Both the position numbers and the translations under genes were made by a program. The notes under the pieces were generated by a model, which saw only the letters and a program-made list of their open reading frames with translations, did no database searches and was not told the DNA's origin. From assembly GCF_005239225.2 (NCBI RefSeq), contig NC_133284.1, positions 53,141,416-53,205,415 of the forward strand: a stretch of 64,000 bases of DNA. The letters are read 5' to 3'. Shown here piece after piece: positions 44,001 through 54,476 of this stretch (positions within the stretch are counted from its first letter, which is position 1; every line of letters starts with the position of its first letter). The DNA comes from Populus alba. Its lineage: Eukaryota; Streptophyta; Magnoliopsida; Malpighiales; Salicaceae.

Positions 44001-44761
44001 GAAGAAGTGTGTCTAAGTCATTGTCTTCACTAAGCCTCGGGCCTAAAAAAAAAGTTAAGTGCTACAATGGGTATTTTGTCAATGGATATGTTTTCCATAC
44101 TGAAGAATACGGGCAAGGAAGAAAGACATACAACTGCGGTGTTTGTGTTAAAGGATCCACAAGTAGTGAGTTAGAAGTTGACTACAATGGTAGATTAGAA
44201 GAGGTCGTCGAACTACAATATCATAGCGAGCAGAATACAGTGTTTTTATTCAAATGCTATTGGTATGACACGACGGACAGAGGAATTAGAGTTGATACGC
44301 ACCATGGTCTGGTCGAAATCAACTCAAAAGCTAGACTCCGCAACATAAACGATGTCTTTGTTTTCGCAAAGCAATGTCAACAAGTTTATTACACATACAC
44401 CCCTTCATTTAGAAAGGATTGATCAAGAGTTGATTGGTTGTCCGTTTTAAAAACGAAACCACGGGGTCGTGTCGAGGTTGTTCAGGATGAGAACGAGGAA
44501 ACAAGTGTGCGGGATGAAGTCTTTCAAGTTAGTGAGTTGGTTGAACCATATCGAGTTGCTCCTTCGATTGAATTGGAAGAAAATTTAAATTTTCATGTTT
44601 TCAATGATAGTCTTGTTGATGTTGACGAAGAGGAGTTGAACGTTGTTTTGAGCTCTAGCGAACAAGCAAATGTCGATGAAGAAGATGATATCTATATTGA
44701 AGATTGCGATGAAGGTGATGACAATTCAATTGATGACGAAGAAGAAGATAATTCTGACTAA
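41012..44761 (+). pseudogene. CACTA TNPD-type transposase (Transposase_21), broken
   Basis: Exons: 41012-43287, 43379-43696, 43790-43889, 43988-44761, all with GT-AG borders and frame kept. In order: the transposase-associated zinc-binding domain (CPCKKCQNKKYLH) near residue 45-60; the Transposase_21 core (LGYQKIDMCPNFCMLYY, ACPYCMENN, NLDVMHIEKNVFDN); a DUF4218-like region (LPIHLPFEAKAGGSVQYRW, ending in exon 2); a DUF4216-like region in exon 4 (YNGYFVNGYVFHTEEY); and an acidic tail. Family role: it cuts the element ends, probably as a DDE enzyme. Nonsense codons: TGA at 41024-41026 just after the start, TAG at 41630-41632, and TGA at 44420-44422. Frames on either side of each stop are continuous. 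Confidence 0.9.
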
Positions 44762-44956
44762 CTATCAAAACGAAGCCCTGTGTAAAACCCTTTTCTTCAT
44801 GTAATTTACATTATGGATGATATATTTTGAAACATGAAATATATATTTATTGTTTGAGCACTGTTGCTATTGTTTTGTGCGATGGACAGTTTATCATTGA
44901 ATTTTTTGCAGGAAGGTAAATAGAAAATACAAACACAACAACTCTTGTACATTGAA

Positions 44957-45500
44957 CAATCACCGACGTCCATACCGACGGAATGAGGTCCGTCGGCATC
45001 TCACAGAGAGTTCGAAAACAATTACACCAAAATGCCACAATCACCGACGTCCATACCGATGATTTTAGCGACGTCTTCACCGACAGAATGTAGTCCGTCG
45101 GCATCTCACAGAGAGTTCGAAAATAATTACACCGAAATGCCATAATCACCGACGTCTTCACGTCACAGAGAGTTCGAAAATAATTACACTGAAATGCCAC
45201 AATCACCAACATCCATACCGACGAAAAGTAGTCCATCGGCATCTCATAGAGAGTTTGAGAATAATTACACTGAAATGCCACAATCACCGACGTCCATACC
45301 GATGAAAAGTAGTCCATCGGCATCTCACAAAGAGTTCGAAAATAATTACACTGAAATACCACAATGATCGACGTCCATACCGACGAAAAGGAGTCCATCG
45401 GCATCTCACAGAGAGTTCGAAAAAAATTACACCGAAATGCCACAATCACCGACGTCCATACCGACGAATATATCGACGTCTATACCGACGGAATTTTTCC
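44957..45500. repeat. CACTA central tandem array, ~81-bp unit
   Basis: Six units and a partial one start at about 44957, 45039, 45142, 45199, 45280, 45361 and 45442. Most are 81 bp. The second has a gain of about 22 bp and the third a loss. Each carries ATCACCGACGTCCATACCGA and CATCTCACAGAGAGTTCG, so each includes the same CCGACG word found at the element tips. Because 81 is divisible by three, a minus-strand frame (45449-44847) stays open through it; I do not regard that as a gene. Confidence 0.85.
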
Positions 45501-45745
45501 GTCGGTTAGTTGTCGGTGGGCAAATTTTACCGACCAAAATACCGACGGACTGCACGAATTCCAAAGGGTGTGAATTGAATGCACCTCTGACCGTGTCAGA
45601 TCACCGACGGACCGCGAAAATTTTGGAGGGCAATTAAAAAATTCGGAGCGAAATTCAAAATTTACCGACGGCTTGTTTAACTGTTATCGACGGATTTAAA
45701 AAATTAATAATATTTTTTTAATATCCGTCAGTAAATCTGTGACAT
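45500..45745. repeat. CACTA-type motifs downstream of the central array
   Basis: Further ACCGACGGA/TCCGTCGGT words occur (45480-45500, 45540-45549, 45602-45612, 45663, 45727), looking like a second subterminal region inside the element. It is followed by a pyrimidine-rich leader (45770-45850), which may be the 5' UTR of the TNPA-type gene. Confidence 0.6.
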
Positions 45746-46679
45746 AACATATAACTTCCAGCGGCCGCCGCTTCCCCTCATTTTTTCTTCTCCTCCGTTT
45801 TTCTTCTCCTCCGGACAAGCAAATTTTTAGTTTTTTGCTCTCAATCCTTCAACGCTTTCACCTTGAATCTCTTGCAAGATTTGAATAAAGATATGTGGTT
45901 TTTTCTATTTTCTTTTATTTTAGTTGTAGTTGTTTTTATTTTTGTTATTTTATTGTTTTGGTGTATTTTTTTGTAATGTAGATAAAGTTTTGAATTGGAC
46001 ATATTATTAAGGTATGTATATTTCGTTCCTTTTATTGATGTAGGTTTTTTTTTTTGAATTTTTTTGAATATTTTTTTGAATTGTGTTGTTATAATTGGTA
46101 TTAGTTAATTTATTGGATGTTTGTTGTTAAAGTTGAATCTAACTTAGAATTAGTAATTGTTAGAATAATTAGTAATTTTACTCTATTATTGCATGATTTG
46201 TATTTAATAATTTCCATTGATTTTAATTGTTAGATTATTTCCATTGATTTTAATTGTTAGATTATTTCCATTGATTTTAATTGTTAGTTTATATATTTTT
46301 TTAATTTATTGAATATAATTTATTGTTGTATTGCCATTTATAATTATTGATTAATTTGTTGAATTAATATTGTTAATGTTGAATTTACTTTAGAATAATT
46401 TTATTGTTGTATTGCCATAATGAATATTTAATAATTTGTTGAATTAATATTGTTAATGTTGAATTTATCTTAGATTTAGTAATTGAATATGTTGGAAGAA
46501 TTATTAATTTTACTCTAACTTGATGATTTGTGTTTAATTGTTTATATTTATTTTGAATTTATAGTTTTGTTGTCAATTGGTTTGTGGATTTGGTAGTATC
46601 CAAGTATATAGGGAGGTGTTGCCGAATTTTTTTTAACATTTCAATTGAATTATATATTTATTTATATAAAATTGGTTAG

Positions 46680-48346
46680 ATGCACAGAATGAAATCCAGA
46701 GCTTCACGTCCAGTCGCATCAAGTTCGTTTAGTAGCAACGAAGACATTTCCTTAGGTGCCTCTCAAGAAGAGGCACCTACACCACTTGCGTCGTCAGCTG
46801 ATGCTGCCGCTTCCAGCGCAGCTTCACATCGCAGAAGCGGCCTGCCTTCGCAGCGGAATTGATTTAGCCGCAAGTACGAGGCACAATGGAAGGACGATCT
46901 TTCAATGTAAGTTTGTTAAGGTTTAATTTTTTTTAAAAAAAAAACAAATTTATGTAGTCACTATTTAATTAATTTCAATTCTTTTCAGGTTCACAAACAT
47001 TGAGGCCGCTCGAGTAATATCATCGACGTTTAAAGCGTCGATGGAGATTCCATTGTTTCAATGGAGTCAGATATCTAGATATCCTGAATGGATGCCTCAA
47101 ATCAATGCATGGTTTTCCAGATTTGAGGTTCGTGTTAATATATAATTTTCAGCTTATTTCTAATAAATTCTTAATATAATTGTAAATAAATTATTAACAT
47201 TTTTAAAAATTATTTGTTATACACAGAAACAATTCTGCTGGGATGACGAACATAACAATGTTGTGAGGAGGGTGTGGGAAAATCATGCGGCAACTAGGTA
47301 ACATCGAAAACAATACAACTTTTTTTTACAAAAAAATTTATGTTTTGAAATGTAATTTTTTATTGCGTTAAGTAGGTTGCGTGATTTTTGGTACGAAGCC
47401 CAAAAAAAGGCAAAAAAAACTGCGAGGGATAGGGGGTTCCAAGGCTGGAACGATGTTGCGGTTTAGAGGGATTTCAAACCGATATACATCCCGGAGGATA
47501 TATGGCCGCACTATCTTGAGCACGTGACGTTTGAGCGGTTCACACGACGCTCACAGTCCGGTGCTGGCAACCGGAATTGGCCAATTCATGGCTCGGTGAC
47601 AACGCACACCGGCGGCTCCGTTCCGTTTGCTGCACATGCGAAACGGATGGTAAGATTAATTTAAATGAAATATATCGTTCAATTAATTTGTTGTTAATAA
47701 TTTTTTTTCATTATAGGCTACGTCTCTTAGACGTGAGCCGAGCCCTATGGAGCTGTTTATGGAGACGCACGTGCGGAGTCAAGACCGCCAAAAGGGGGTG
47801 CAACAGTTCGTTGACAGCCGCGCCCAACATTTTGTGGTATGTTTATTCATCCATTTTATTTTTTAAGTTATTATTATGTTTATTGAATTGAATATGATTA
47901 TTACTTTTTTTTTTTATTTTCAGGAGACCTATAATAATCGGTTGAGGGAGGCATACGGGGACGATCCTTCGACCCATCCGGAGTTTGACCCAGATTTGTG
48001 GATGGAGGCTGGATCGTCAGGTGGACCCGATAAGAATCGGGTTTACGGGCTCTCCAACACTAGGGCCGACAACTTGCGGACGACCCGTACTGCTTCAACT
48101 GTCGGGAGCTCCCAATCTAAGGAGTACATGGCCTTGCAGCAAAGGTGCGACCAGATATCAGAGGCGTACACACAACTCAAACAACAATACATAGCAGAAT
48201 CTGCACAACAAAGAGCGGCCTATGAAGAGCTTCGTCAAATGGTCATAAACATGTCACAAGGTGGAACATGTGCACCCAATCCAAATTGGCCGCATAACAG
48301 TCAGCCTCCTCCTCCTCCTGATCCTCCTCAACCTCCTTTATATTAA
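46680..48346 (+). pseudogene. CACTA TNPA-type gene (plant Transposase_24-like), broken
   Basis: Exons, all GT-AG: 46680-46906, 46989-47127, 47227-47297, 47376-47649, 47717-47836, 47924-48346. The protein starts MHRMKSRASRPVASS, with a Ser/Ala-rich head. It then shows the conserved core of this family (WKDDLSMFTNIEAARVISS, FCWDDEHNNVVRRVWENH, LRDFWYEAQKKAKK, RRSQSGAGNRNWPIHGS, PSPMELFMETHVR), ending in a coiled-coil-like Gln/Glu stretch and a Pro-rich tail. TNPA-type proteins bind the subterminal repeats. In-frame stops: TGA at 46860-46862 and TAG near 47464 (reading VAV then stop then RDFK). The start is the first Met of the frame and is uncertain; an upstream non-coding exon is likely. Confidence 0.82.
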
Positions 48347-48544
48347 TTTTTGATAAAAATTATTTACATTTAATGTTTTTTTGAACAATTTCATTTTGTA
48401 ATGAATATTATTTATCTTACATTTTTGTTTTTTATGCTTAATAATAAATTTTATTTGCATAATTGGTTTTTTTATTACCATTAATTTATATCATTTTATA
48501 TTATGTATAATAAATAATTATAAAAAAAAATCAAAAAAAATTAC

Positions 48545-49020
48545 AAAGGGATTTACCGACGGAATAAATCCGTCGGCATTAGACAGTAGCCGCGACCATC
48601 ACCGACAAATTTCCAGACGAATAAATTCGGTCGGTGTTTTCATGACTCACCAACAGATTTACCGACTTATTAATTCTGTCAGTATTATATATTACCGATG
48701 AATTCACAGACGATATATTCTGTCGGTATGTCAACAATTCACCGACTAAGTTACCGACGGACATTAACCGTCGGTATCACCGACGGAATAACAATCCGTT
48801 GGTATTATTGAAGCGGGAATTTTTTTTTTGGCGTGCAAATTTCGTCTGTAAAATCTTCGGTAAATGGTTTTTTTGTTTTGCTGACCGATATAGCGACGGA
48901 ATGGGGAATCACCGATGAAAGGTAAGCCGACGGACGTATTCCATCGGTAATTGGGTCGGTAAATATTTTACCGACGTACTATCACTCACAGACCGACAGA
49001 ATATTTCCGTCGGTAAAACT
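48545..49020. repeat. CACTA right subterminal repeats
   Basis: Dense ACCGACGGA and TCCGTCGGT words, some mutated, occur up to the right tip. They are the counterpart of 39830-40310. Confidence 0.8.
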
Positions 49021-49416
49021 GTGAATTCTTGTTATGAGGGACCACAAAGCACCCTTTCAGGTCATCTCAAATTTAACAAAGCATGCTTATTGTTTAATCT
49101 GTTGATAACAACATCAGTTCATACCTAGAGAACATGCAGAAAACTATAGATTTTTAGATAACAAAGATAAGTCAAAACTTAACTTAATGGGTATCATTTG
49201 GAAAGGTGTAGATTCAATGAAAAGAACTTGTCATCCAAAAATTTCAGAGGGCTATTATGTCATCCAGCATAAGCATAAGGTGATGCAATATATTGGGTTT
49301 AGCAATTTCTTAAATATCCATAACATTAGCTTCTACCTTGATAATAGTTTTGAACTATCATGTATTTCCGGCTGACTTTGAGCACATTCCCACAAACACA
49401 TGCATGTAGAGTTAAT

Positions 49417-49821
49417 TGTAGAATTTCAGGTTATAAAAAGAAAAGTTTGTAGAGAAGAAGATGAGAAGATTTCTTGTATTTCCTTTGTATTTTTTCTTAC
49501 TGTTCCATTAGTGTAGAACTCTGCTTTTATACACATTTTTTTTATGTAATCAATAACAGAATTCTAGACTTTAGGAATCAATTCATCTCAACCATTCCTT
49601 GATTGAGGGCTATGATTCTTACACATGTAAGAAATGGTTTGTAACAGAAAAAACAGTTATAACAACTATAACTACTTTAACTGTTTTTTAACTGCTGTAA
49701 CTGCTTGTAACAGACTCTTCTTCTATTAATTCATTCTTCGTCCATTCTTCATTCTTCTCGTTATCACCACAGGATTTACTTCTGAAGCTTTAACAACAAG
49801 TAATCAACTTAACTTCCGACA
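49417..49821 (-). repeat. 3' LTR of copia C
   Basis: It lies at the low-coordinate side because the element is on the minus strand. The polypurine tract is the complement of GCCTCTCCT at 49822-49830. Confidence 0.9.
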
Positions 49822-52800
49822 GCCTCTCCTAAGTTGCTTACTGGTTTAACTCCAAGATTCAATCTTAATTGCTTGAATCTGTCTTTAGGTAATGCCTTTG
49901 TGAAAATGTCTGCAAGCTGTTCTTCACTTCTGCAGAATTTCATATTTATTACTCCCTCTTGCAGAGCCTCTCTTATGAAATGATACTTCTTGTTTATGTG
50001 TCTAGTTCTTTGATGAAAAACAGGATTTTTAGCCATTGAAATTGCTGACATGTTGTCATAGAACAAGGATGTTGCTTCGGCTTACATTTCACAAAAATCA
50101 TCAAGAACAAATCTTAACCAAATTGCCTGAGCTGTTGCTTCAGATGCTGAGACATACTCAGCTTCTGCAGTTGATAATGCCACTGTGTTAAGTTTCACAG
50201 AAGCCCAAGAGAATGCTCCACTTCCAAAATTGAATGCATAACTAGAGGTGCTCCTACTGTCATCTTCACTTCCTGCCCAATCAGCATCACAAAATCCAAT
50301 AAGAGTTGTTGATTGATCCCTTACGTATTCAATCCCATAGCTTAGAGTTCCTTGCACATATCTTAGGACTCTCTTTGCAGCTCCCATGTGAATTTTGGTA
50401 GGTCCAGTCATGAACCATGACAGTAAGCTTGCAGCATACATCAGATCAGGTCTTGTTGCTATCAAATATACTAAACTTCCTACTATTTTTCTATAAAGGC
50501 CTTCATCAGCCAACTCACTCCTATCCACCTTCTTTAGTTTCTCACCAGTGACCAAAGGAATAGAGACTGGTTTACTGTCCTCAAGCCCAAACTTCTTAAG
50601 CAAGGACTTTGCATACTTGCTTTGATGAATGAATACTCTTTGATTAGTTTGCAGTATTCCCATGCCCAGAAAATGATGAAGAAGTCCAAGATCAGACATC
50701 TCATATCTCTGCATCATTTCTCTTTTGAATTCACTAAGCATTCTTTCACTACTGCCAGTATATACAATATCATCAACATAGATTGAAACAATGATTAGGT
50801 TACCTTCTCGATCAGACCTTGTATACAAAGTAACCTCACTTGTGCTCCTTTTGAATTTGCACATAGAGAGGTATGCATCAATTTCACTATACTAGGCCCT
50901 CGGTGCCTGTTTTAGTCCATATAATGCCTTCCTCAGTTTGTAAACTTTGTGTCCTGCATTCTTTACAAGAAAACCTTCAGGCTGCTCAACATACACTTCT
51001 TCTTTAAGTACACCATTTAGGAATGCTAACTTGACATCCAATTGAAACAACTTCCACCCCTTTTGTGCTGCAAATGCAATCAGAGTTCGAATTGTGTCTA
51101 ACCTTGCTACTGGTGTAAAGATTTCATTGTAATCAATTCTAGATTTCTGTGCATATCCCTTTGCTACAAGTCGAGCCTTGTGTTTTTGAACTGTTCCATC
51201 AAGATGTAGCTTAGTTTTGTACACCCATTTCACTCCTATCACAGGTTTATCAATAGGTCTCTCCACCAATTCCCAAGTATTGTTCTTCTCTATCACTTCC
51301 AATTCTTCCTTTATAGCCTCCTACCAGGCTTTGTCTCCTGAAGCTTCTTGATAATTATCAGGTTCTATGATGCACATGTGACACCTTGCATATATCTCTT
51401 CCAAGGTTTTCAATTTTACTAGAGTAGAGCTAGGTGAAGATTGTTGACTGTTATTACTGTCAATATTCTCAGCTAACTCTCCAACTGTAGAATTTTGATT
51501 GTGTTTTTCTACATCATCGGGTTGGACTGCAGCAGAGTGTTCCTCAGAATTTTCACCTCCAACTTCACCTTCTTCAAGATTGAAAGACAAATGACTTGGG
51601 TTCATCAGATTTCTTTCCCAACTCCATGCTCTATCTTCACTGAAAATCACACTTCTTGAGAGAACAATCTTCTCAGTTTTCAGGTCATATATTCTATACT
51701 CTTTCTCACAGCTGCCATATCCAACAAACACTCCCTTTCCATCTTTGCTATCCCATTTCTGCCTTAGTGATGATGGGATATGAGTGTAGCACAAACAACC
51801 GAAGACTTTTAGATGCTTGACTCCTGGCTTTCTACCCATGAAAGCTTTAAATGGAGTCTTTTCGATAATTGATGTTGTATAACATCTATTTTGAATATAC
51901 ACACCTGTATTCATAGCTTCTGCCCAGAAGATTACTGGCATTTCTTTTTCTATCAGCATGGACCTTGCCATTTCGTAAATTATTCTGTTTCTCCTCTCTG
52001 CAACTCCATTCTGTTGAGGAGAGTATGCAATTGTCAGCTGCCTCTCCATTCCTTGTTTTACACAGAATTCTTCAAACTCATTTGAAGTATATTCACCACC
52101 TTTGTCACTTCTTAGCTTCTTCAGTTTATATCCACTTTGCAGCTCAACAAATGCTTTGAATTTCTTGAACACATTGAGTGCATCAGATTTGTTTCTGAGG
52201 AAGTATACCCAACATATTCTTGAGTAATCATCAATGAATGTGATGAAGTATTTGTTCCCTCCCACATATTCATTCTGCATTGGTCCACACAGATCAGTGT
52301 GGATTAATTCCAGTGGATAGCTTGCTCTCCATGCTTGCTCTTTGTTGAATTTCTCCCTGTGATGTTTGCCTGATGCACAGCCTGCACAAACATCTTCTAC
52401 TTCAGTCAGAACAGGGAGCCCACATACCATCTCTTTCTGCTGCATCTTCTTCATGCTGGTAAAATTCAAGTGTCCCAGTCTTCTATGCCATATCCAGGAA
52501 TCCTCAGTCACTGAAGCTTTTCTTGTTGCGGGTGTGATGGACTCAAGTGAAAGTGGGAAGCATTGATTTCCTCCCATGATCACTATTTCTATAACATTGT
52601 TGAGGCTTTCATCATCAAATATTACTGCTTTGTTACCTCCAAACAGAATGTAATAACCATGCTCCATCATCTGGCCTACACTTAGTAAATTTTCATCCAA
52701 TCCGGGAACAAGCGATACTTATTTTATGTATCTTTTCCCATGCCGAGTTTCCACAACCAATGTACCTTTTCCAGTTGCTTGCACAAGGTCTCCTGAGCCC

Positions 52801-53984
52801 ATCTTTACTTTGCAGGTTACTGTTCTATCAATGTTGATTAGTTCAGATTCTTGAGAAGTCATGTGATTGCTGCAGGCACTATCCACAAACCATACCTTCT
52901 TGTCTTGCAGACTTGCAGAATGACAAGCATAGAACATGGTTCCAGTGGTGACTCTTTCTTCTTTGGCATAATTTGCTAGTTGTTTGTGACTGTGACTTTC
53001 ACAATCTTTTGCAATATGACCAAACCGATTGCATCTTCCACATCTTGGCTTTGGCTTTCCTTTGTGTCTGCATAGTCCAAAGTGTTGCTTCTGGCAGACT
53101 TGGCATTGTGGCTTTACACTCACTTGACTACTTCTGTAGGCAGTGTTGTTCCAGCTTGAATTATTGTAGTTGGTTCCGTTTCTGATTAGAAATGAATTTG
53201 GTCCTCTCTTGTCCTGTGATTGCCATCTTTGAGGAGGTTTGCCTTGGAAACCCTTGTGTGAGCTGTAGGCTTGATTGTTTCCAATCTTTAAACTGCTAAA
53301 TGCTTTATCTGTTCCTGTTAGCTTATCCCTTTCATCATGTAGATCCTCCCTCTTGTCATAAACTTTAACAGAAGCAATGACTTCTTCTGCTCTCAGAACA
53401 TCAAGATCTCGTGTCTCCTCAATGATTGACACAATAGACTTATATCTTCAGCTTAGACTCATTAGCAGTTTCTGCATAATTCTGTTTTCTGATACATCTT
53501 CTCCTAACGATTTCAGGTTATTCACAGTTGCAAAGAATTTAGCTAGATATCCATCTAAGCTTTCACTATCTGCCATTCTCAGGTATTCAAAGTCAGCTCT
53601 CACTGCTTGAAGTTTTACAGCTCTAACCTTTTTATCTCCTCTCAAGATGTCCCAAGCTCCTTTTGCAGTCTTCTCATTTCTTATACGTGGGAAAAGATCA
53701 TCTATTAATGCTCCTTGTATGAGGCTTAACGCCTTTGCATTCTTGATTTTTTCTTCTCTGGATGTCGTGGATGCATGCAATGTAGTTTGCTCAGCTTCAC
53801 TCTCTTCATCGCCTCATCCAGTTGCAATCTTAGGTGATTGATGAGATTTTATTCCAACTTCTATTACTTCCCATAGATCAAATGCTATGAGGATTGTTTC
53901 TATTTTTACAGCCCAAAAATCATAATTTGTGCCATTAAACTGTGGAGTTCTTAAATCTCCTCCAGCTGAGCTTGATCCTACCAT
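49809..53984 (-). pseudogene. Copia C gag-pol polyprotein, six in-frame stops
   Basis: One continuous frame starts at 53984 on the minus strand. It shows gag (TPQFNGTNYDFWAVK; MADSESLDGYLAKFFATVN), a CCHC knuckle (CGRCNRFGHIAKDC), and the protease motif WFVDSACSNHM, with Ala where most relatives have Gly. Pre-integrase (IWHRRLGHLN), integrase (HTDLCGPMQ, SDKGGEYTSNEF, PQQNGVAERRNR), reverse transcriptase (FQLDVKLAFLNG, YVDDIVYTGS) and RNase H (CDADWAGSEDDSRS, STAEAEYVSASE) follow. Stops lie at 53814-53816, 53448-53450, 52719-52721, 51321-51323, 50892-50894 and 50082-50084. No frameshift is needed. Most stops fit a C-to-T change on one strand or the other, as methylated cytosines decay. Confidence 0.92.
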
Positions 53985-54068
53985 TTTTTTGAGTAATTAA
54001 CAGTTTAATCAATCTGTTTTTCACAGTATACGCCCCTCTTAGGAATCAGTTTGTGAGCTCTGATACCA

Positions 54069-54476
54069 TGTAGAATTTCAGGTTATAAAAAGAAAAGTTT
54101 GCAGAGAAGAAGATGAGAAGATTTCTTGTATTTCCTTTGTATTTTTTCTTACTGTTCCATTAGTGCAGAACTCTGCTTTTATACATATTTTTTTTTTTAT
54201 GTAATCAATATCAGAATTCTAGACTTTAGGAATCAATTCATCTCAACCATTCATTGATTGAGGGCTACGATTCTTACACATGTAAGAAACGGTTTGTAAC
54301 AGAAAAAACAATTATAACAACTATAACTACTTTAACTATTTTTTAACTGTTGTAATTGTTTGTAACATACTCTTCTTCTATTAATTCATTCTTCGTCCAT
54401 TCTTCATTCTTCTTGTTATCACCACAGGATTTACTTCTGAAGCTTTAACAACAAGTAATCAGCTTAACTTCCAACA
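54069..54476 (-). repeat. 5' LTR of copia C
   Basis: It begins the element on the minus strand and abuts the primer-binding site at 54054-54068. Confidence 0.9.

Larger units (their letters stand above)
39799..49036 (+). mobile_element. CACTA (En/Spm) DNA transposon, 9.2 kb
   Basis: The left tip is CACTACCAGAAACTTG. The right tip, read inward on the minus strand, is CATAACAAGAATTC, an imperfect inverted repeat in which CACTA has become CATAA. The target duplication AGG lies at 39796-39798 and 49037-49039. The paralogous site in PPR copy 1 (around 13060-13066, TTACAGGGACCAC) has a single AGG and no insertion, which proves the borders. The interior holds subterminal ACCGACGGA repeats at both ends, a TNPD-type transposase (41012-44761), a central repeat array (44957-45700) and a TNPA-type gene (46680-48346). 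Both genes have stops, so the copy is non-autonomous now. Confidence 0.95.
49417..54476 (-). mobile_element. Ty1/copia retrotransposon C, degenerate, in PPR copy 2
   Basis: The LTRs are 49417-49821 and 54069-54476 (about 405 and 408 bp). Read on the minus strand they begin TGTYGGAAGTTAAG and end CCTGAAATTCTACA. The target duplication TTAAT lies at 49412-49416 and 54477-54481; the intact paralogous site in copy 1 near 13421 reads AGAGTTAGTTACATG with no insert. The primer-binding site is the complement of 54054-54068 (TGGTATCAGAGC). The LTRs differ at a dozen or more positions by eye, so this insertion is older than elements A and B. Confidence 0.95.

Noticed and set aside
44847..45449. Open frame of 200 codons on the minus strand with 27-residue repeats
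   Set aside because: It is an artefact of the 81-bp tandem array, whose unit is a multiple of three. There is no start context and no known domain, and the units are transposon tip motifs.
44957..45500. CRISPR-like regular repeats
   Set aside because: The units are contiguous without unique spacers and belong to a plant transposon.
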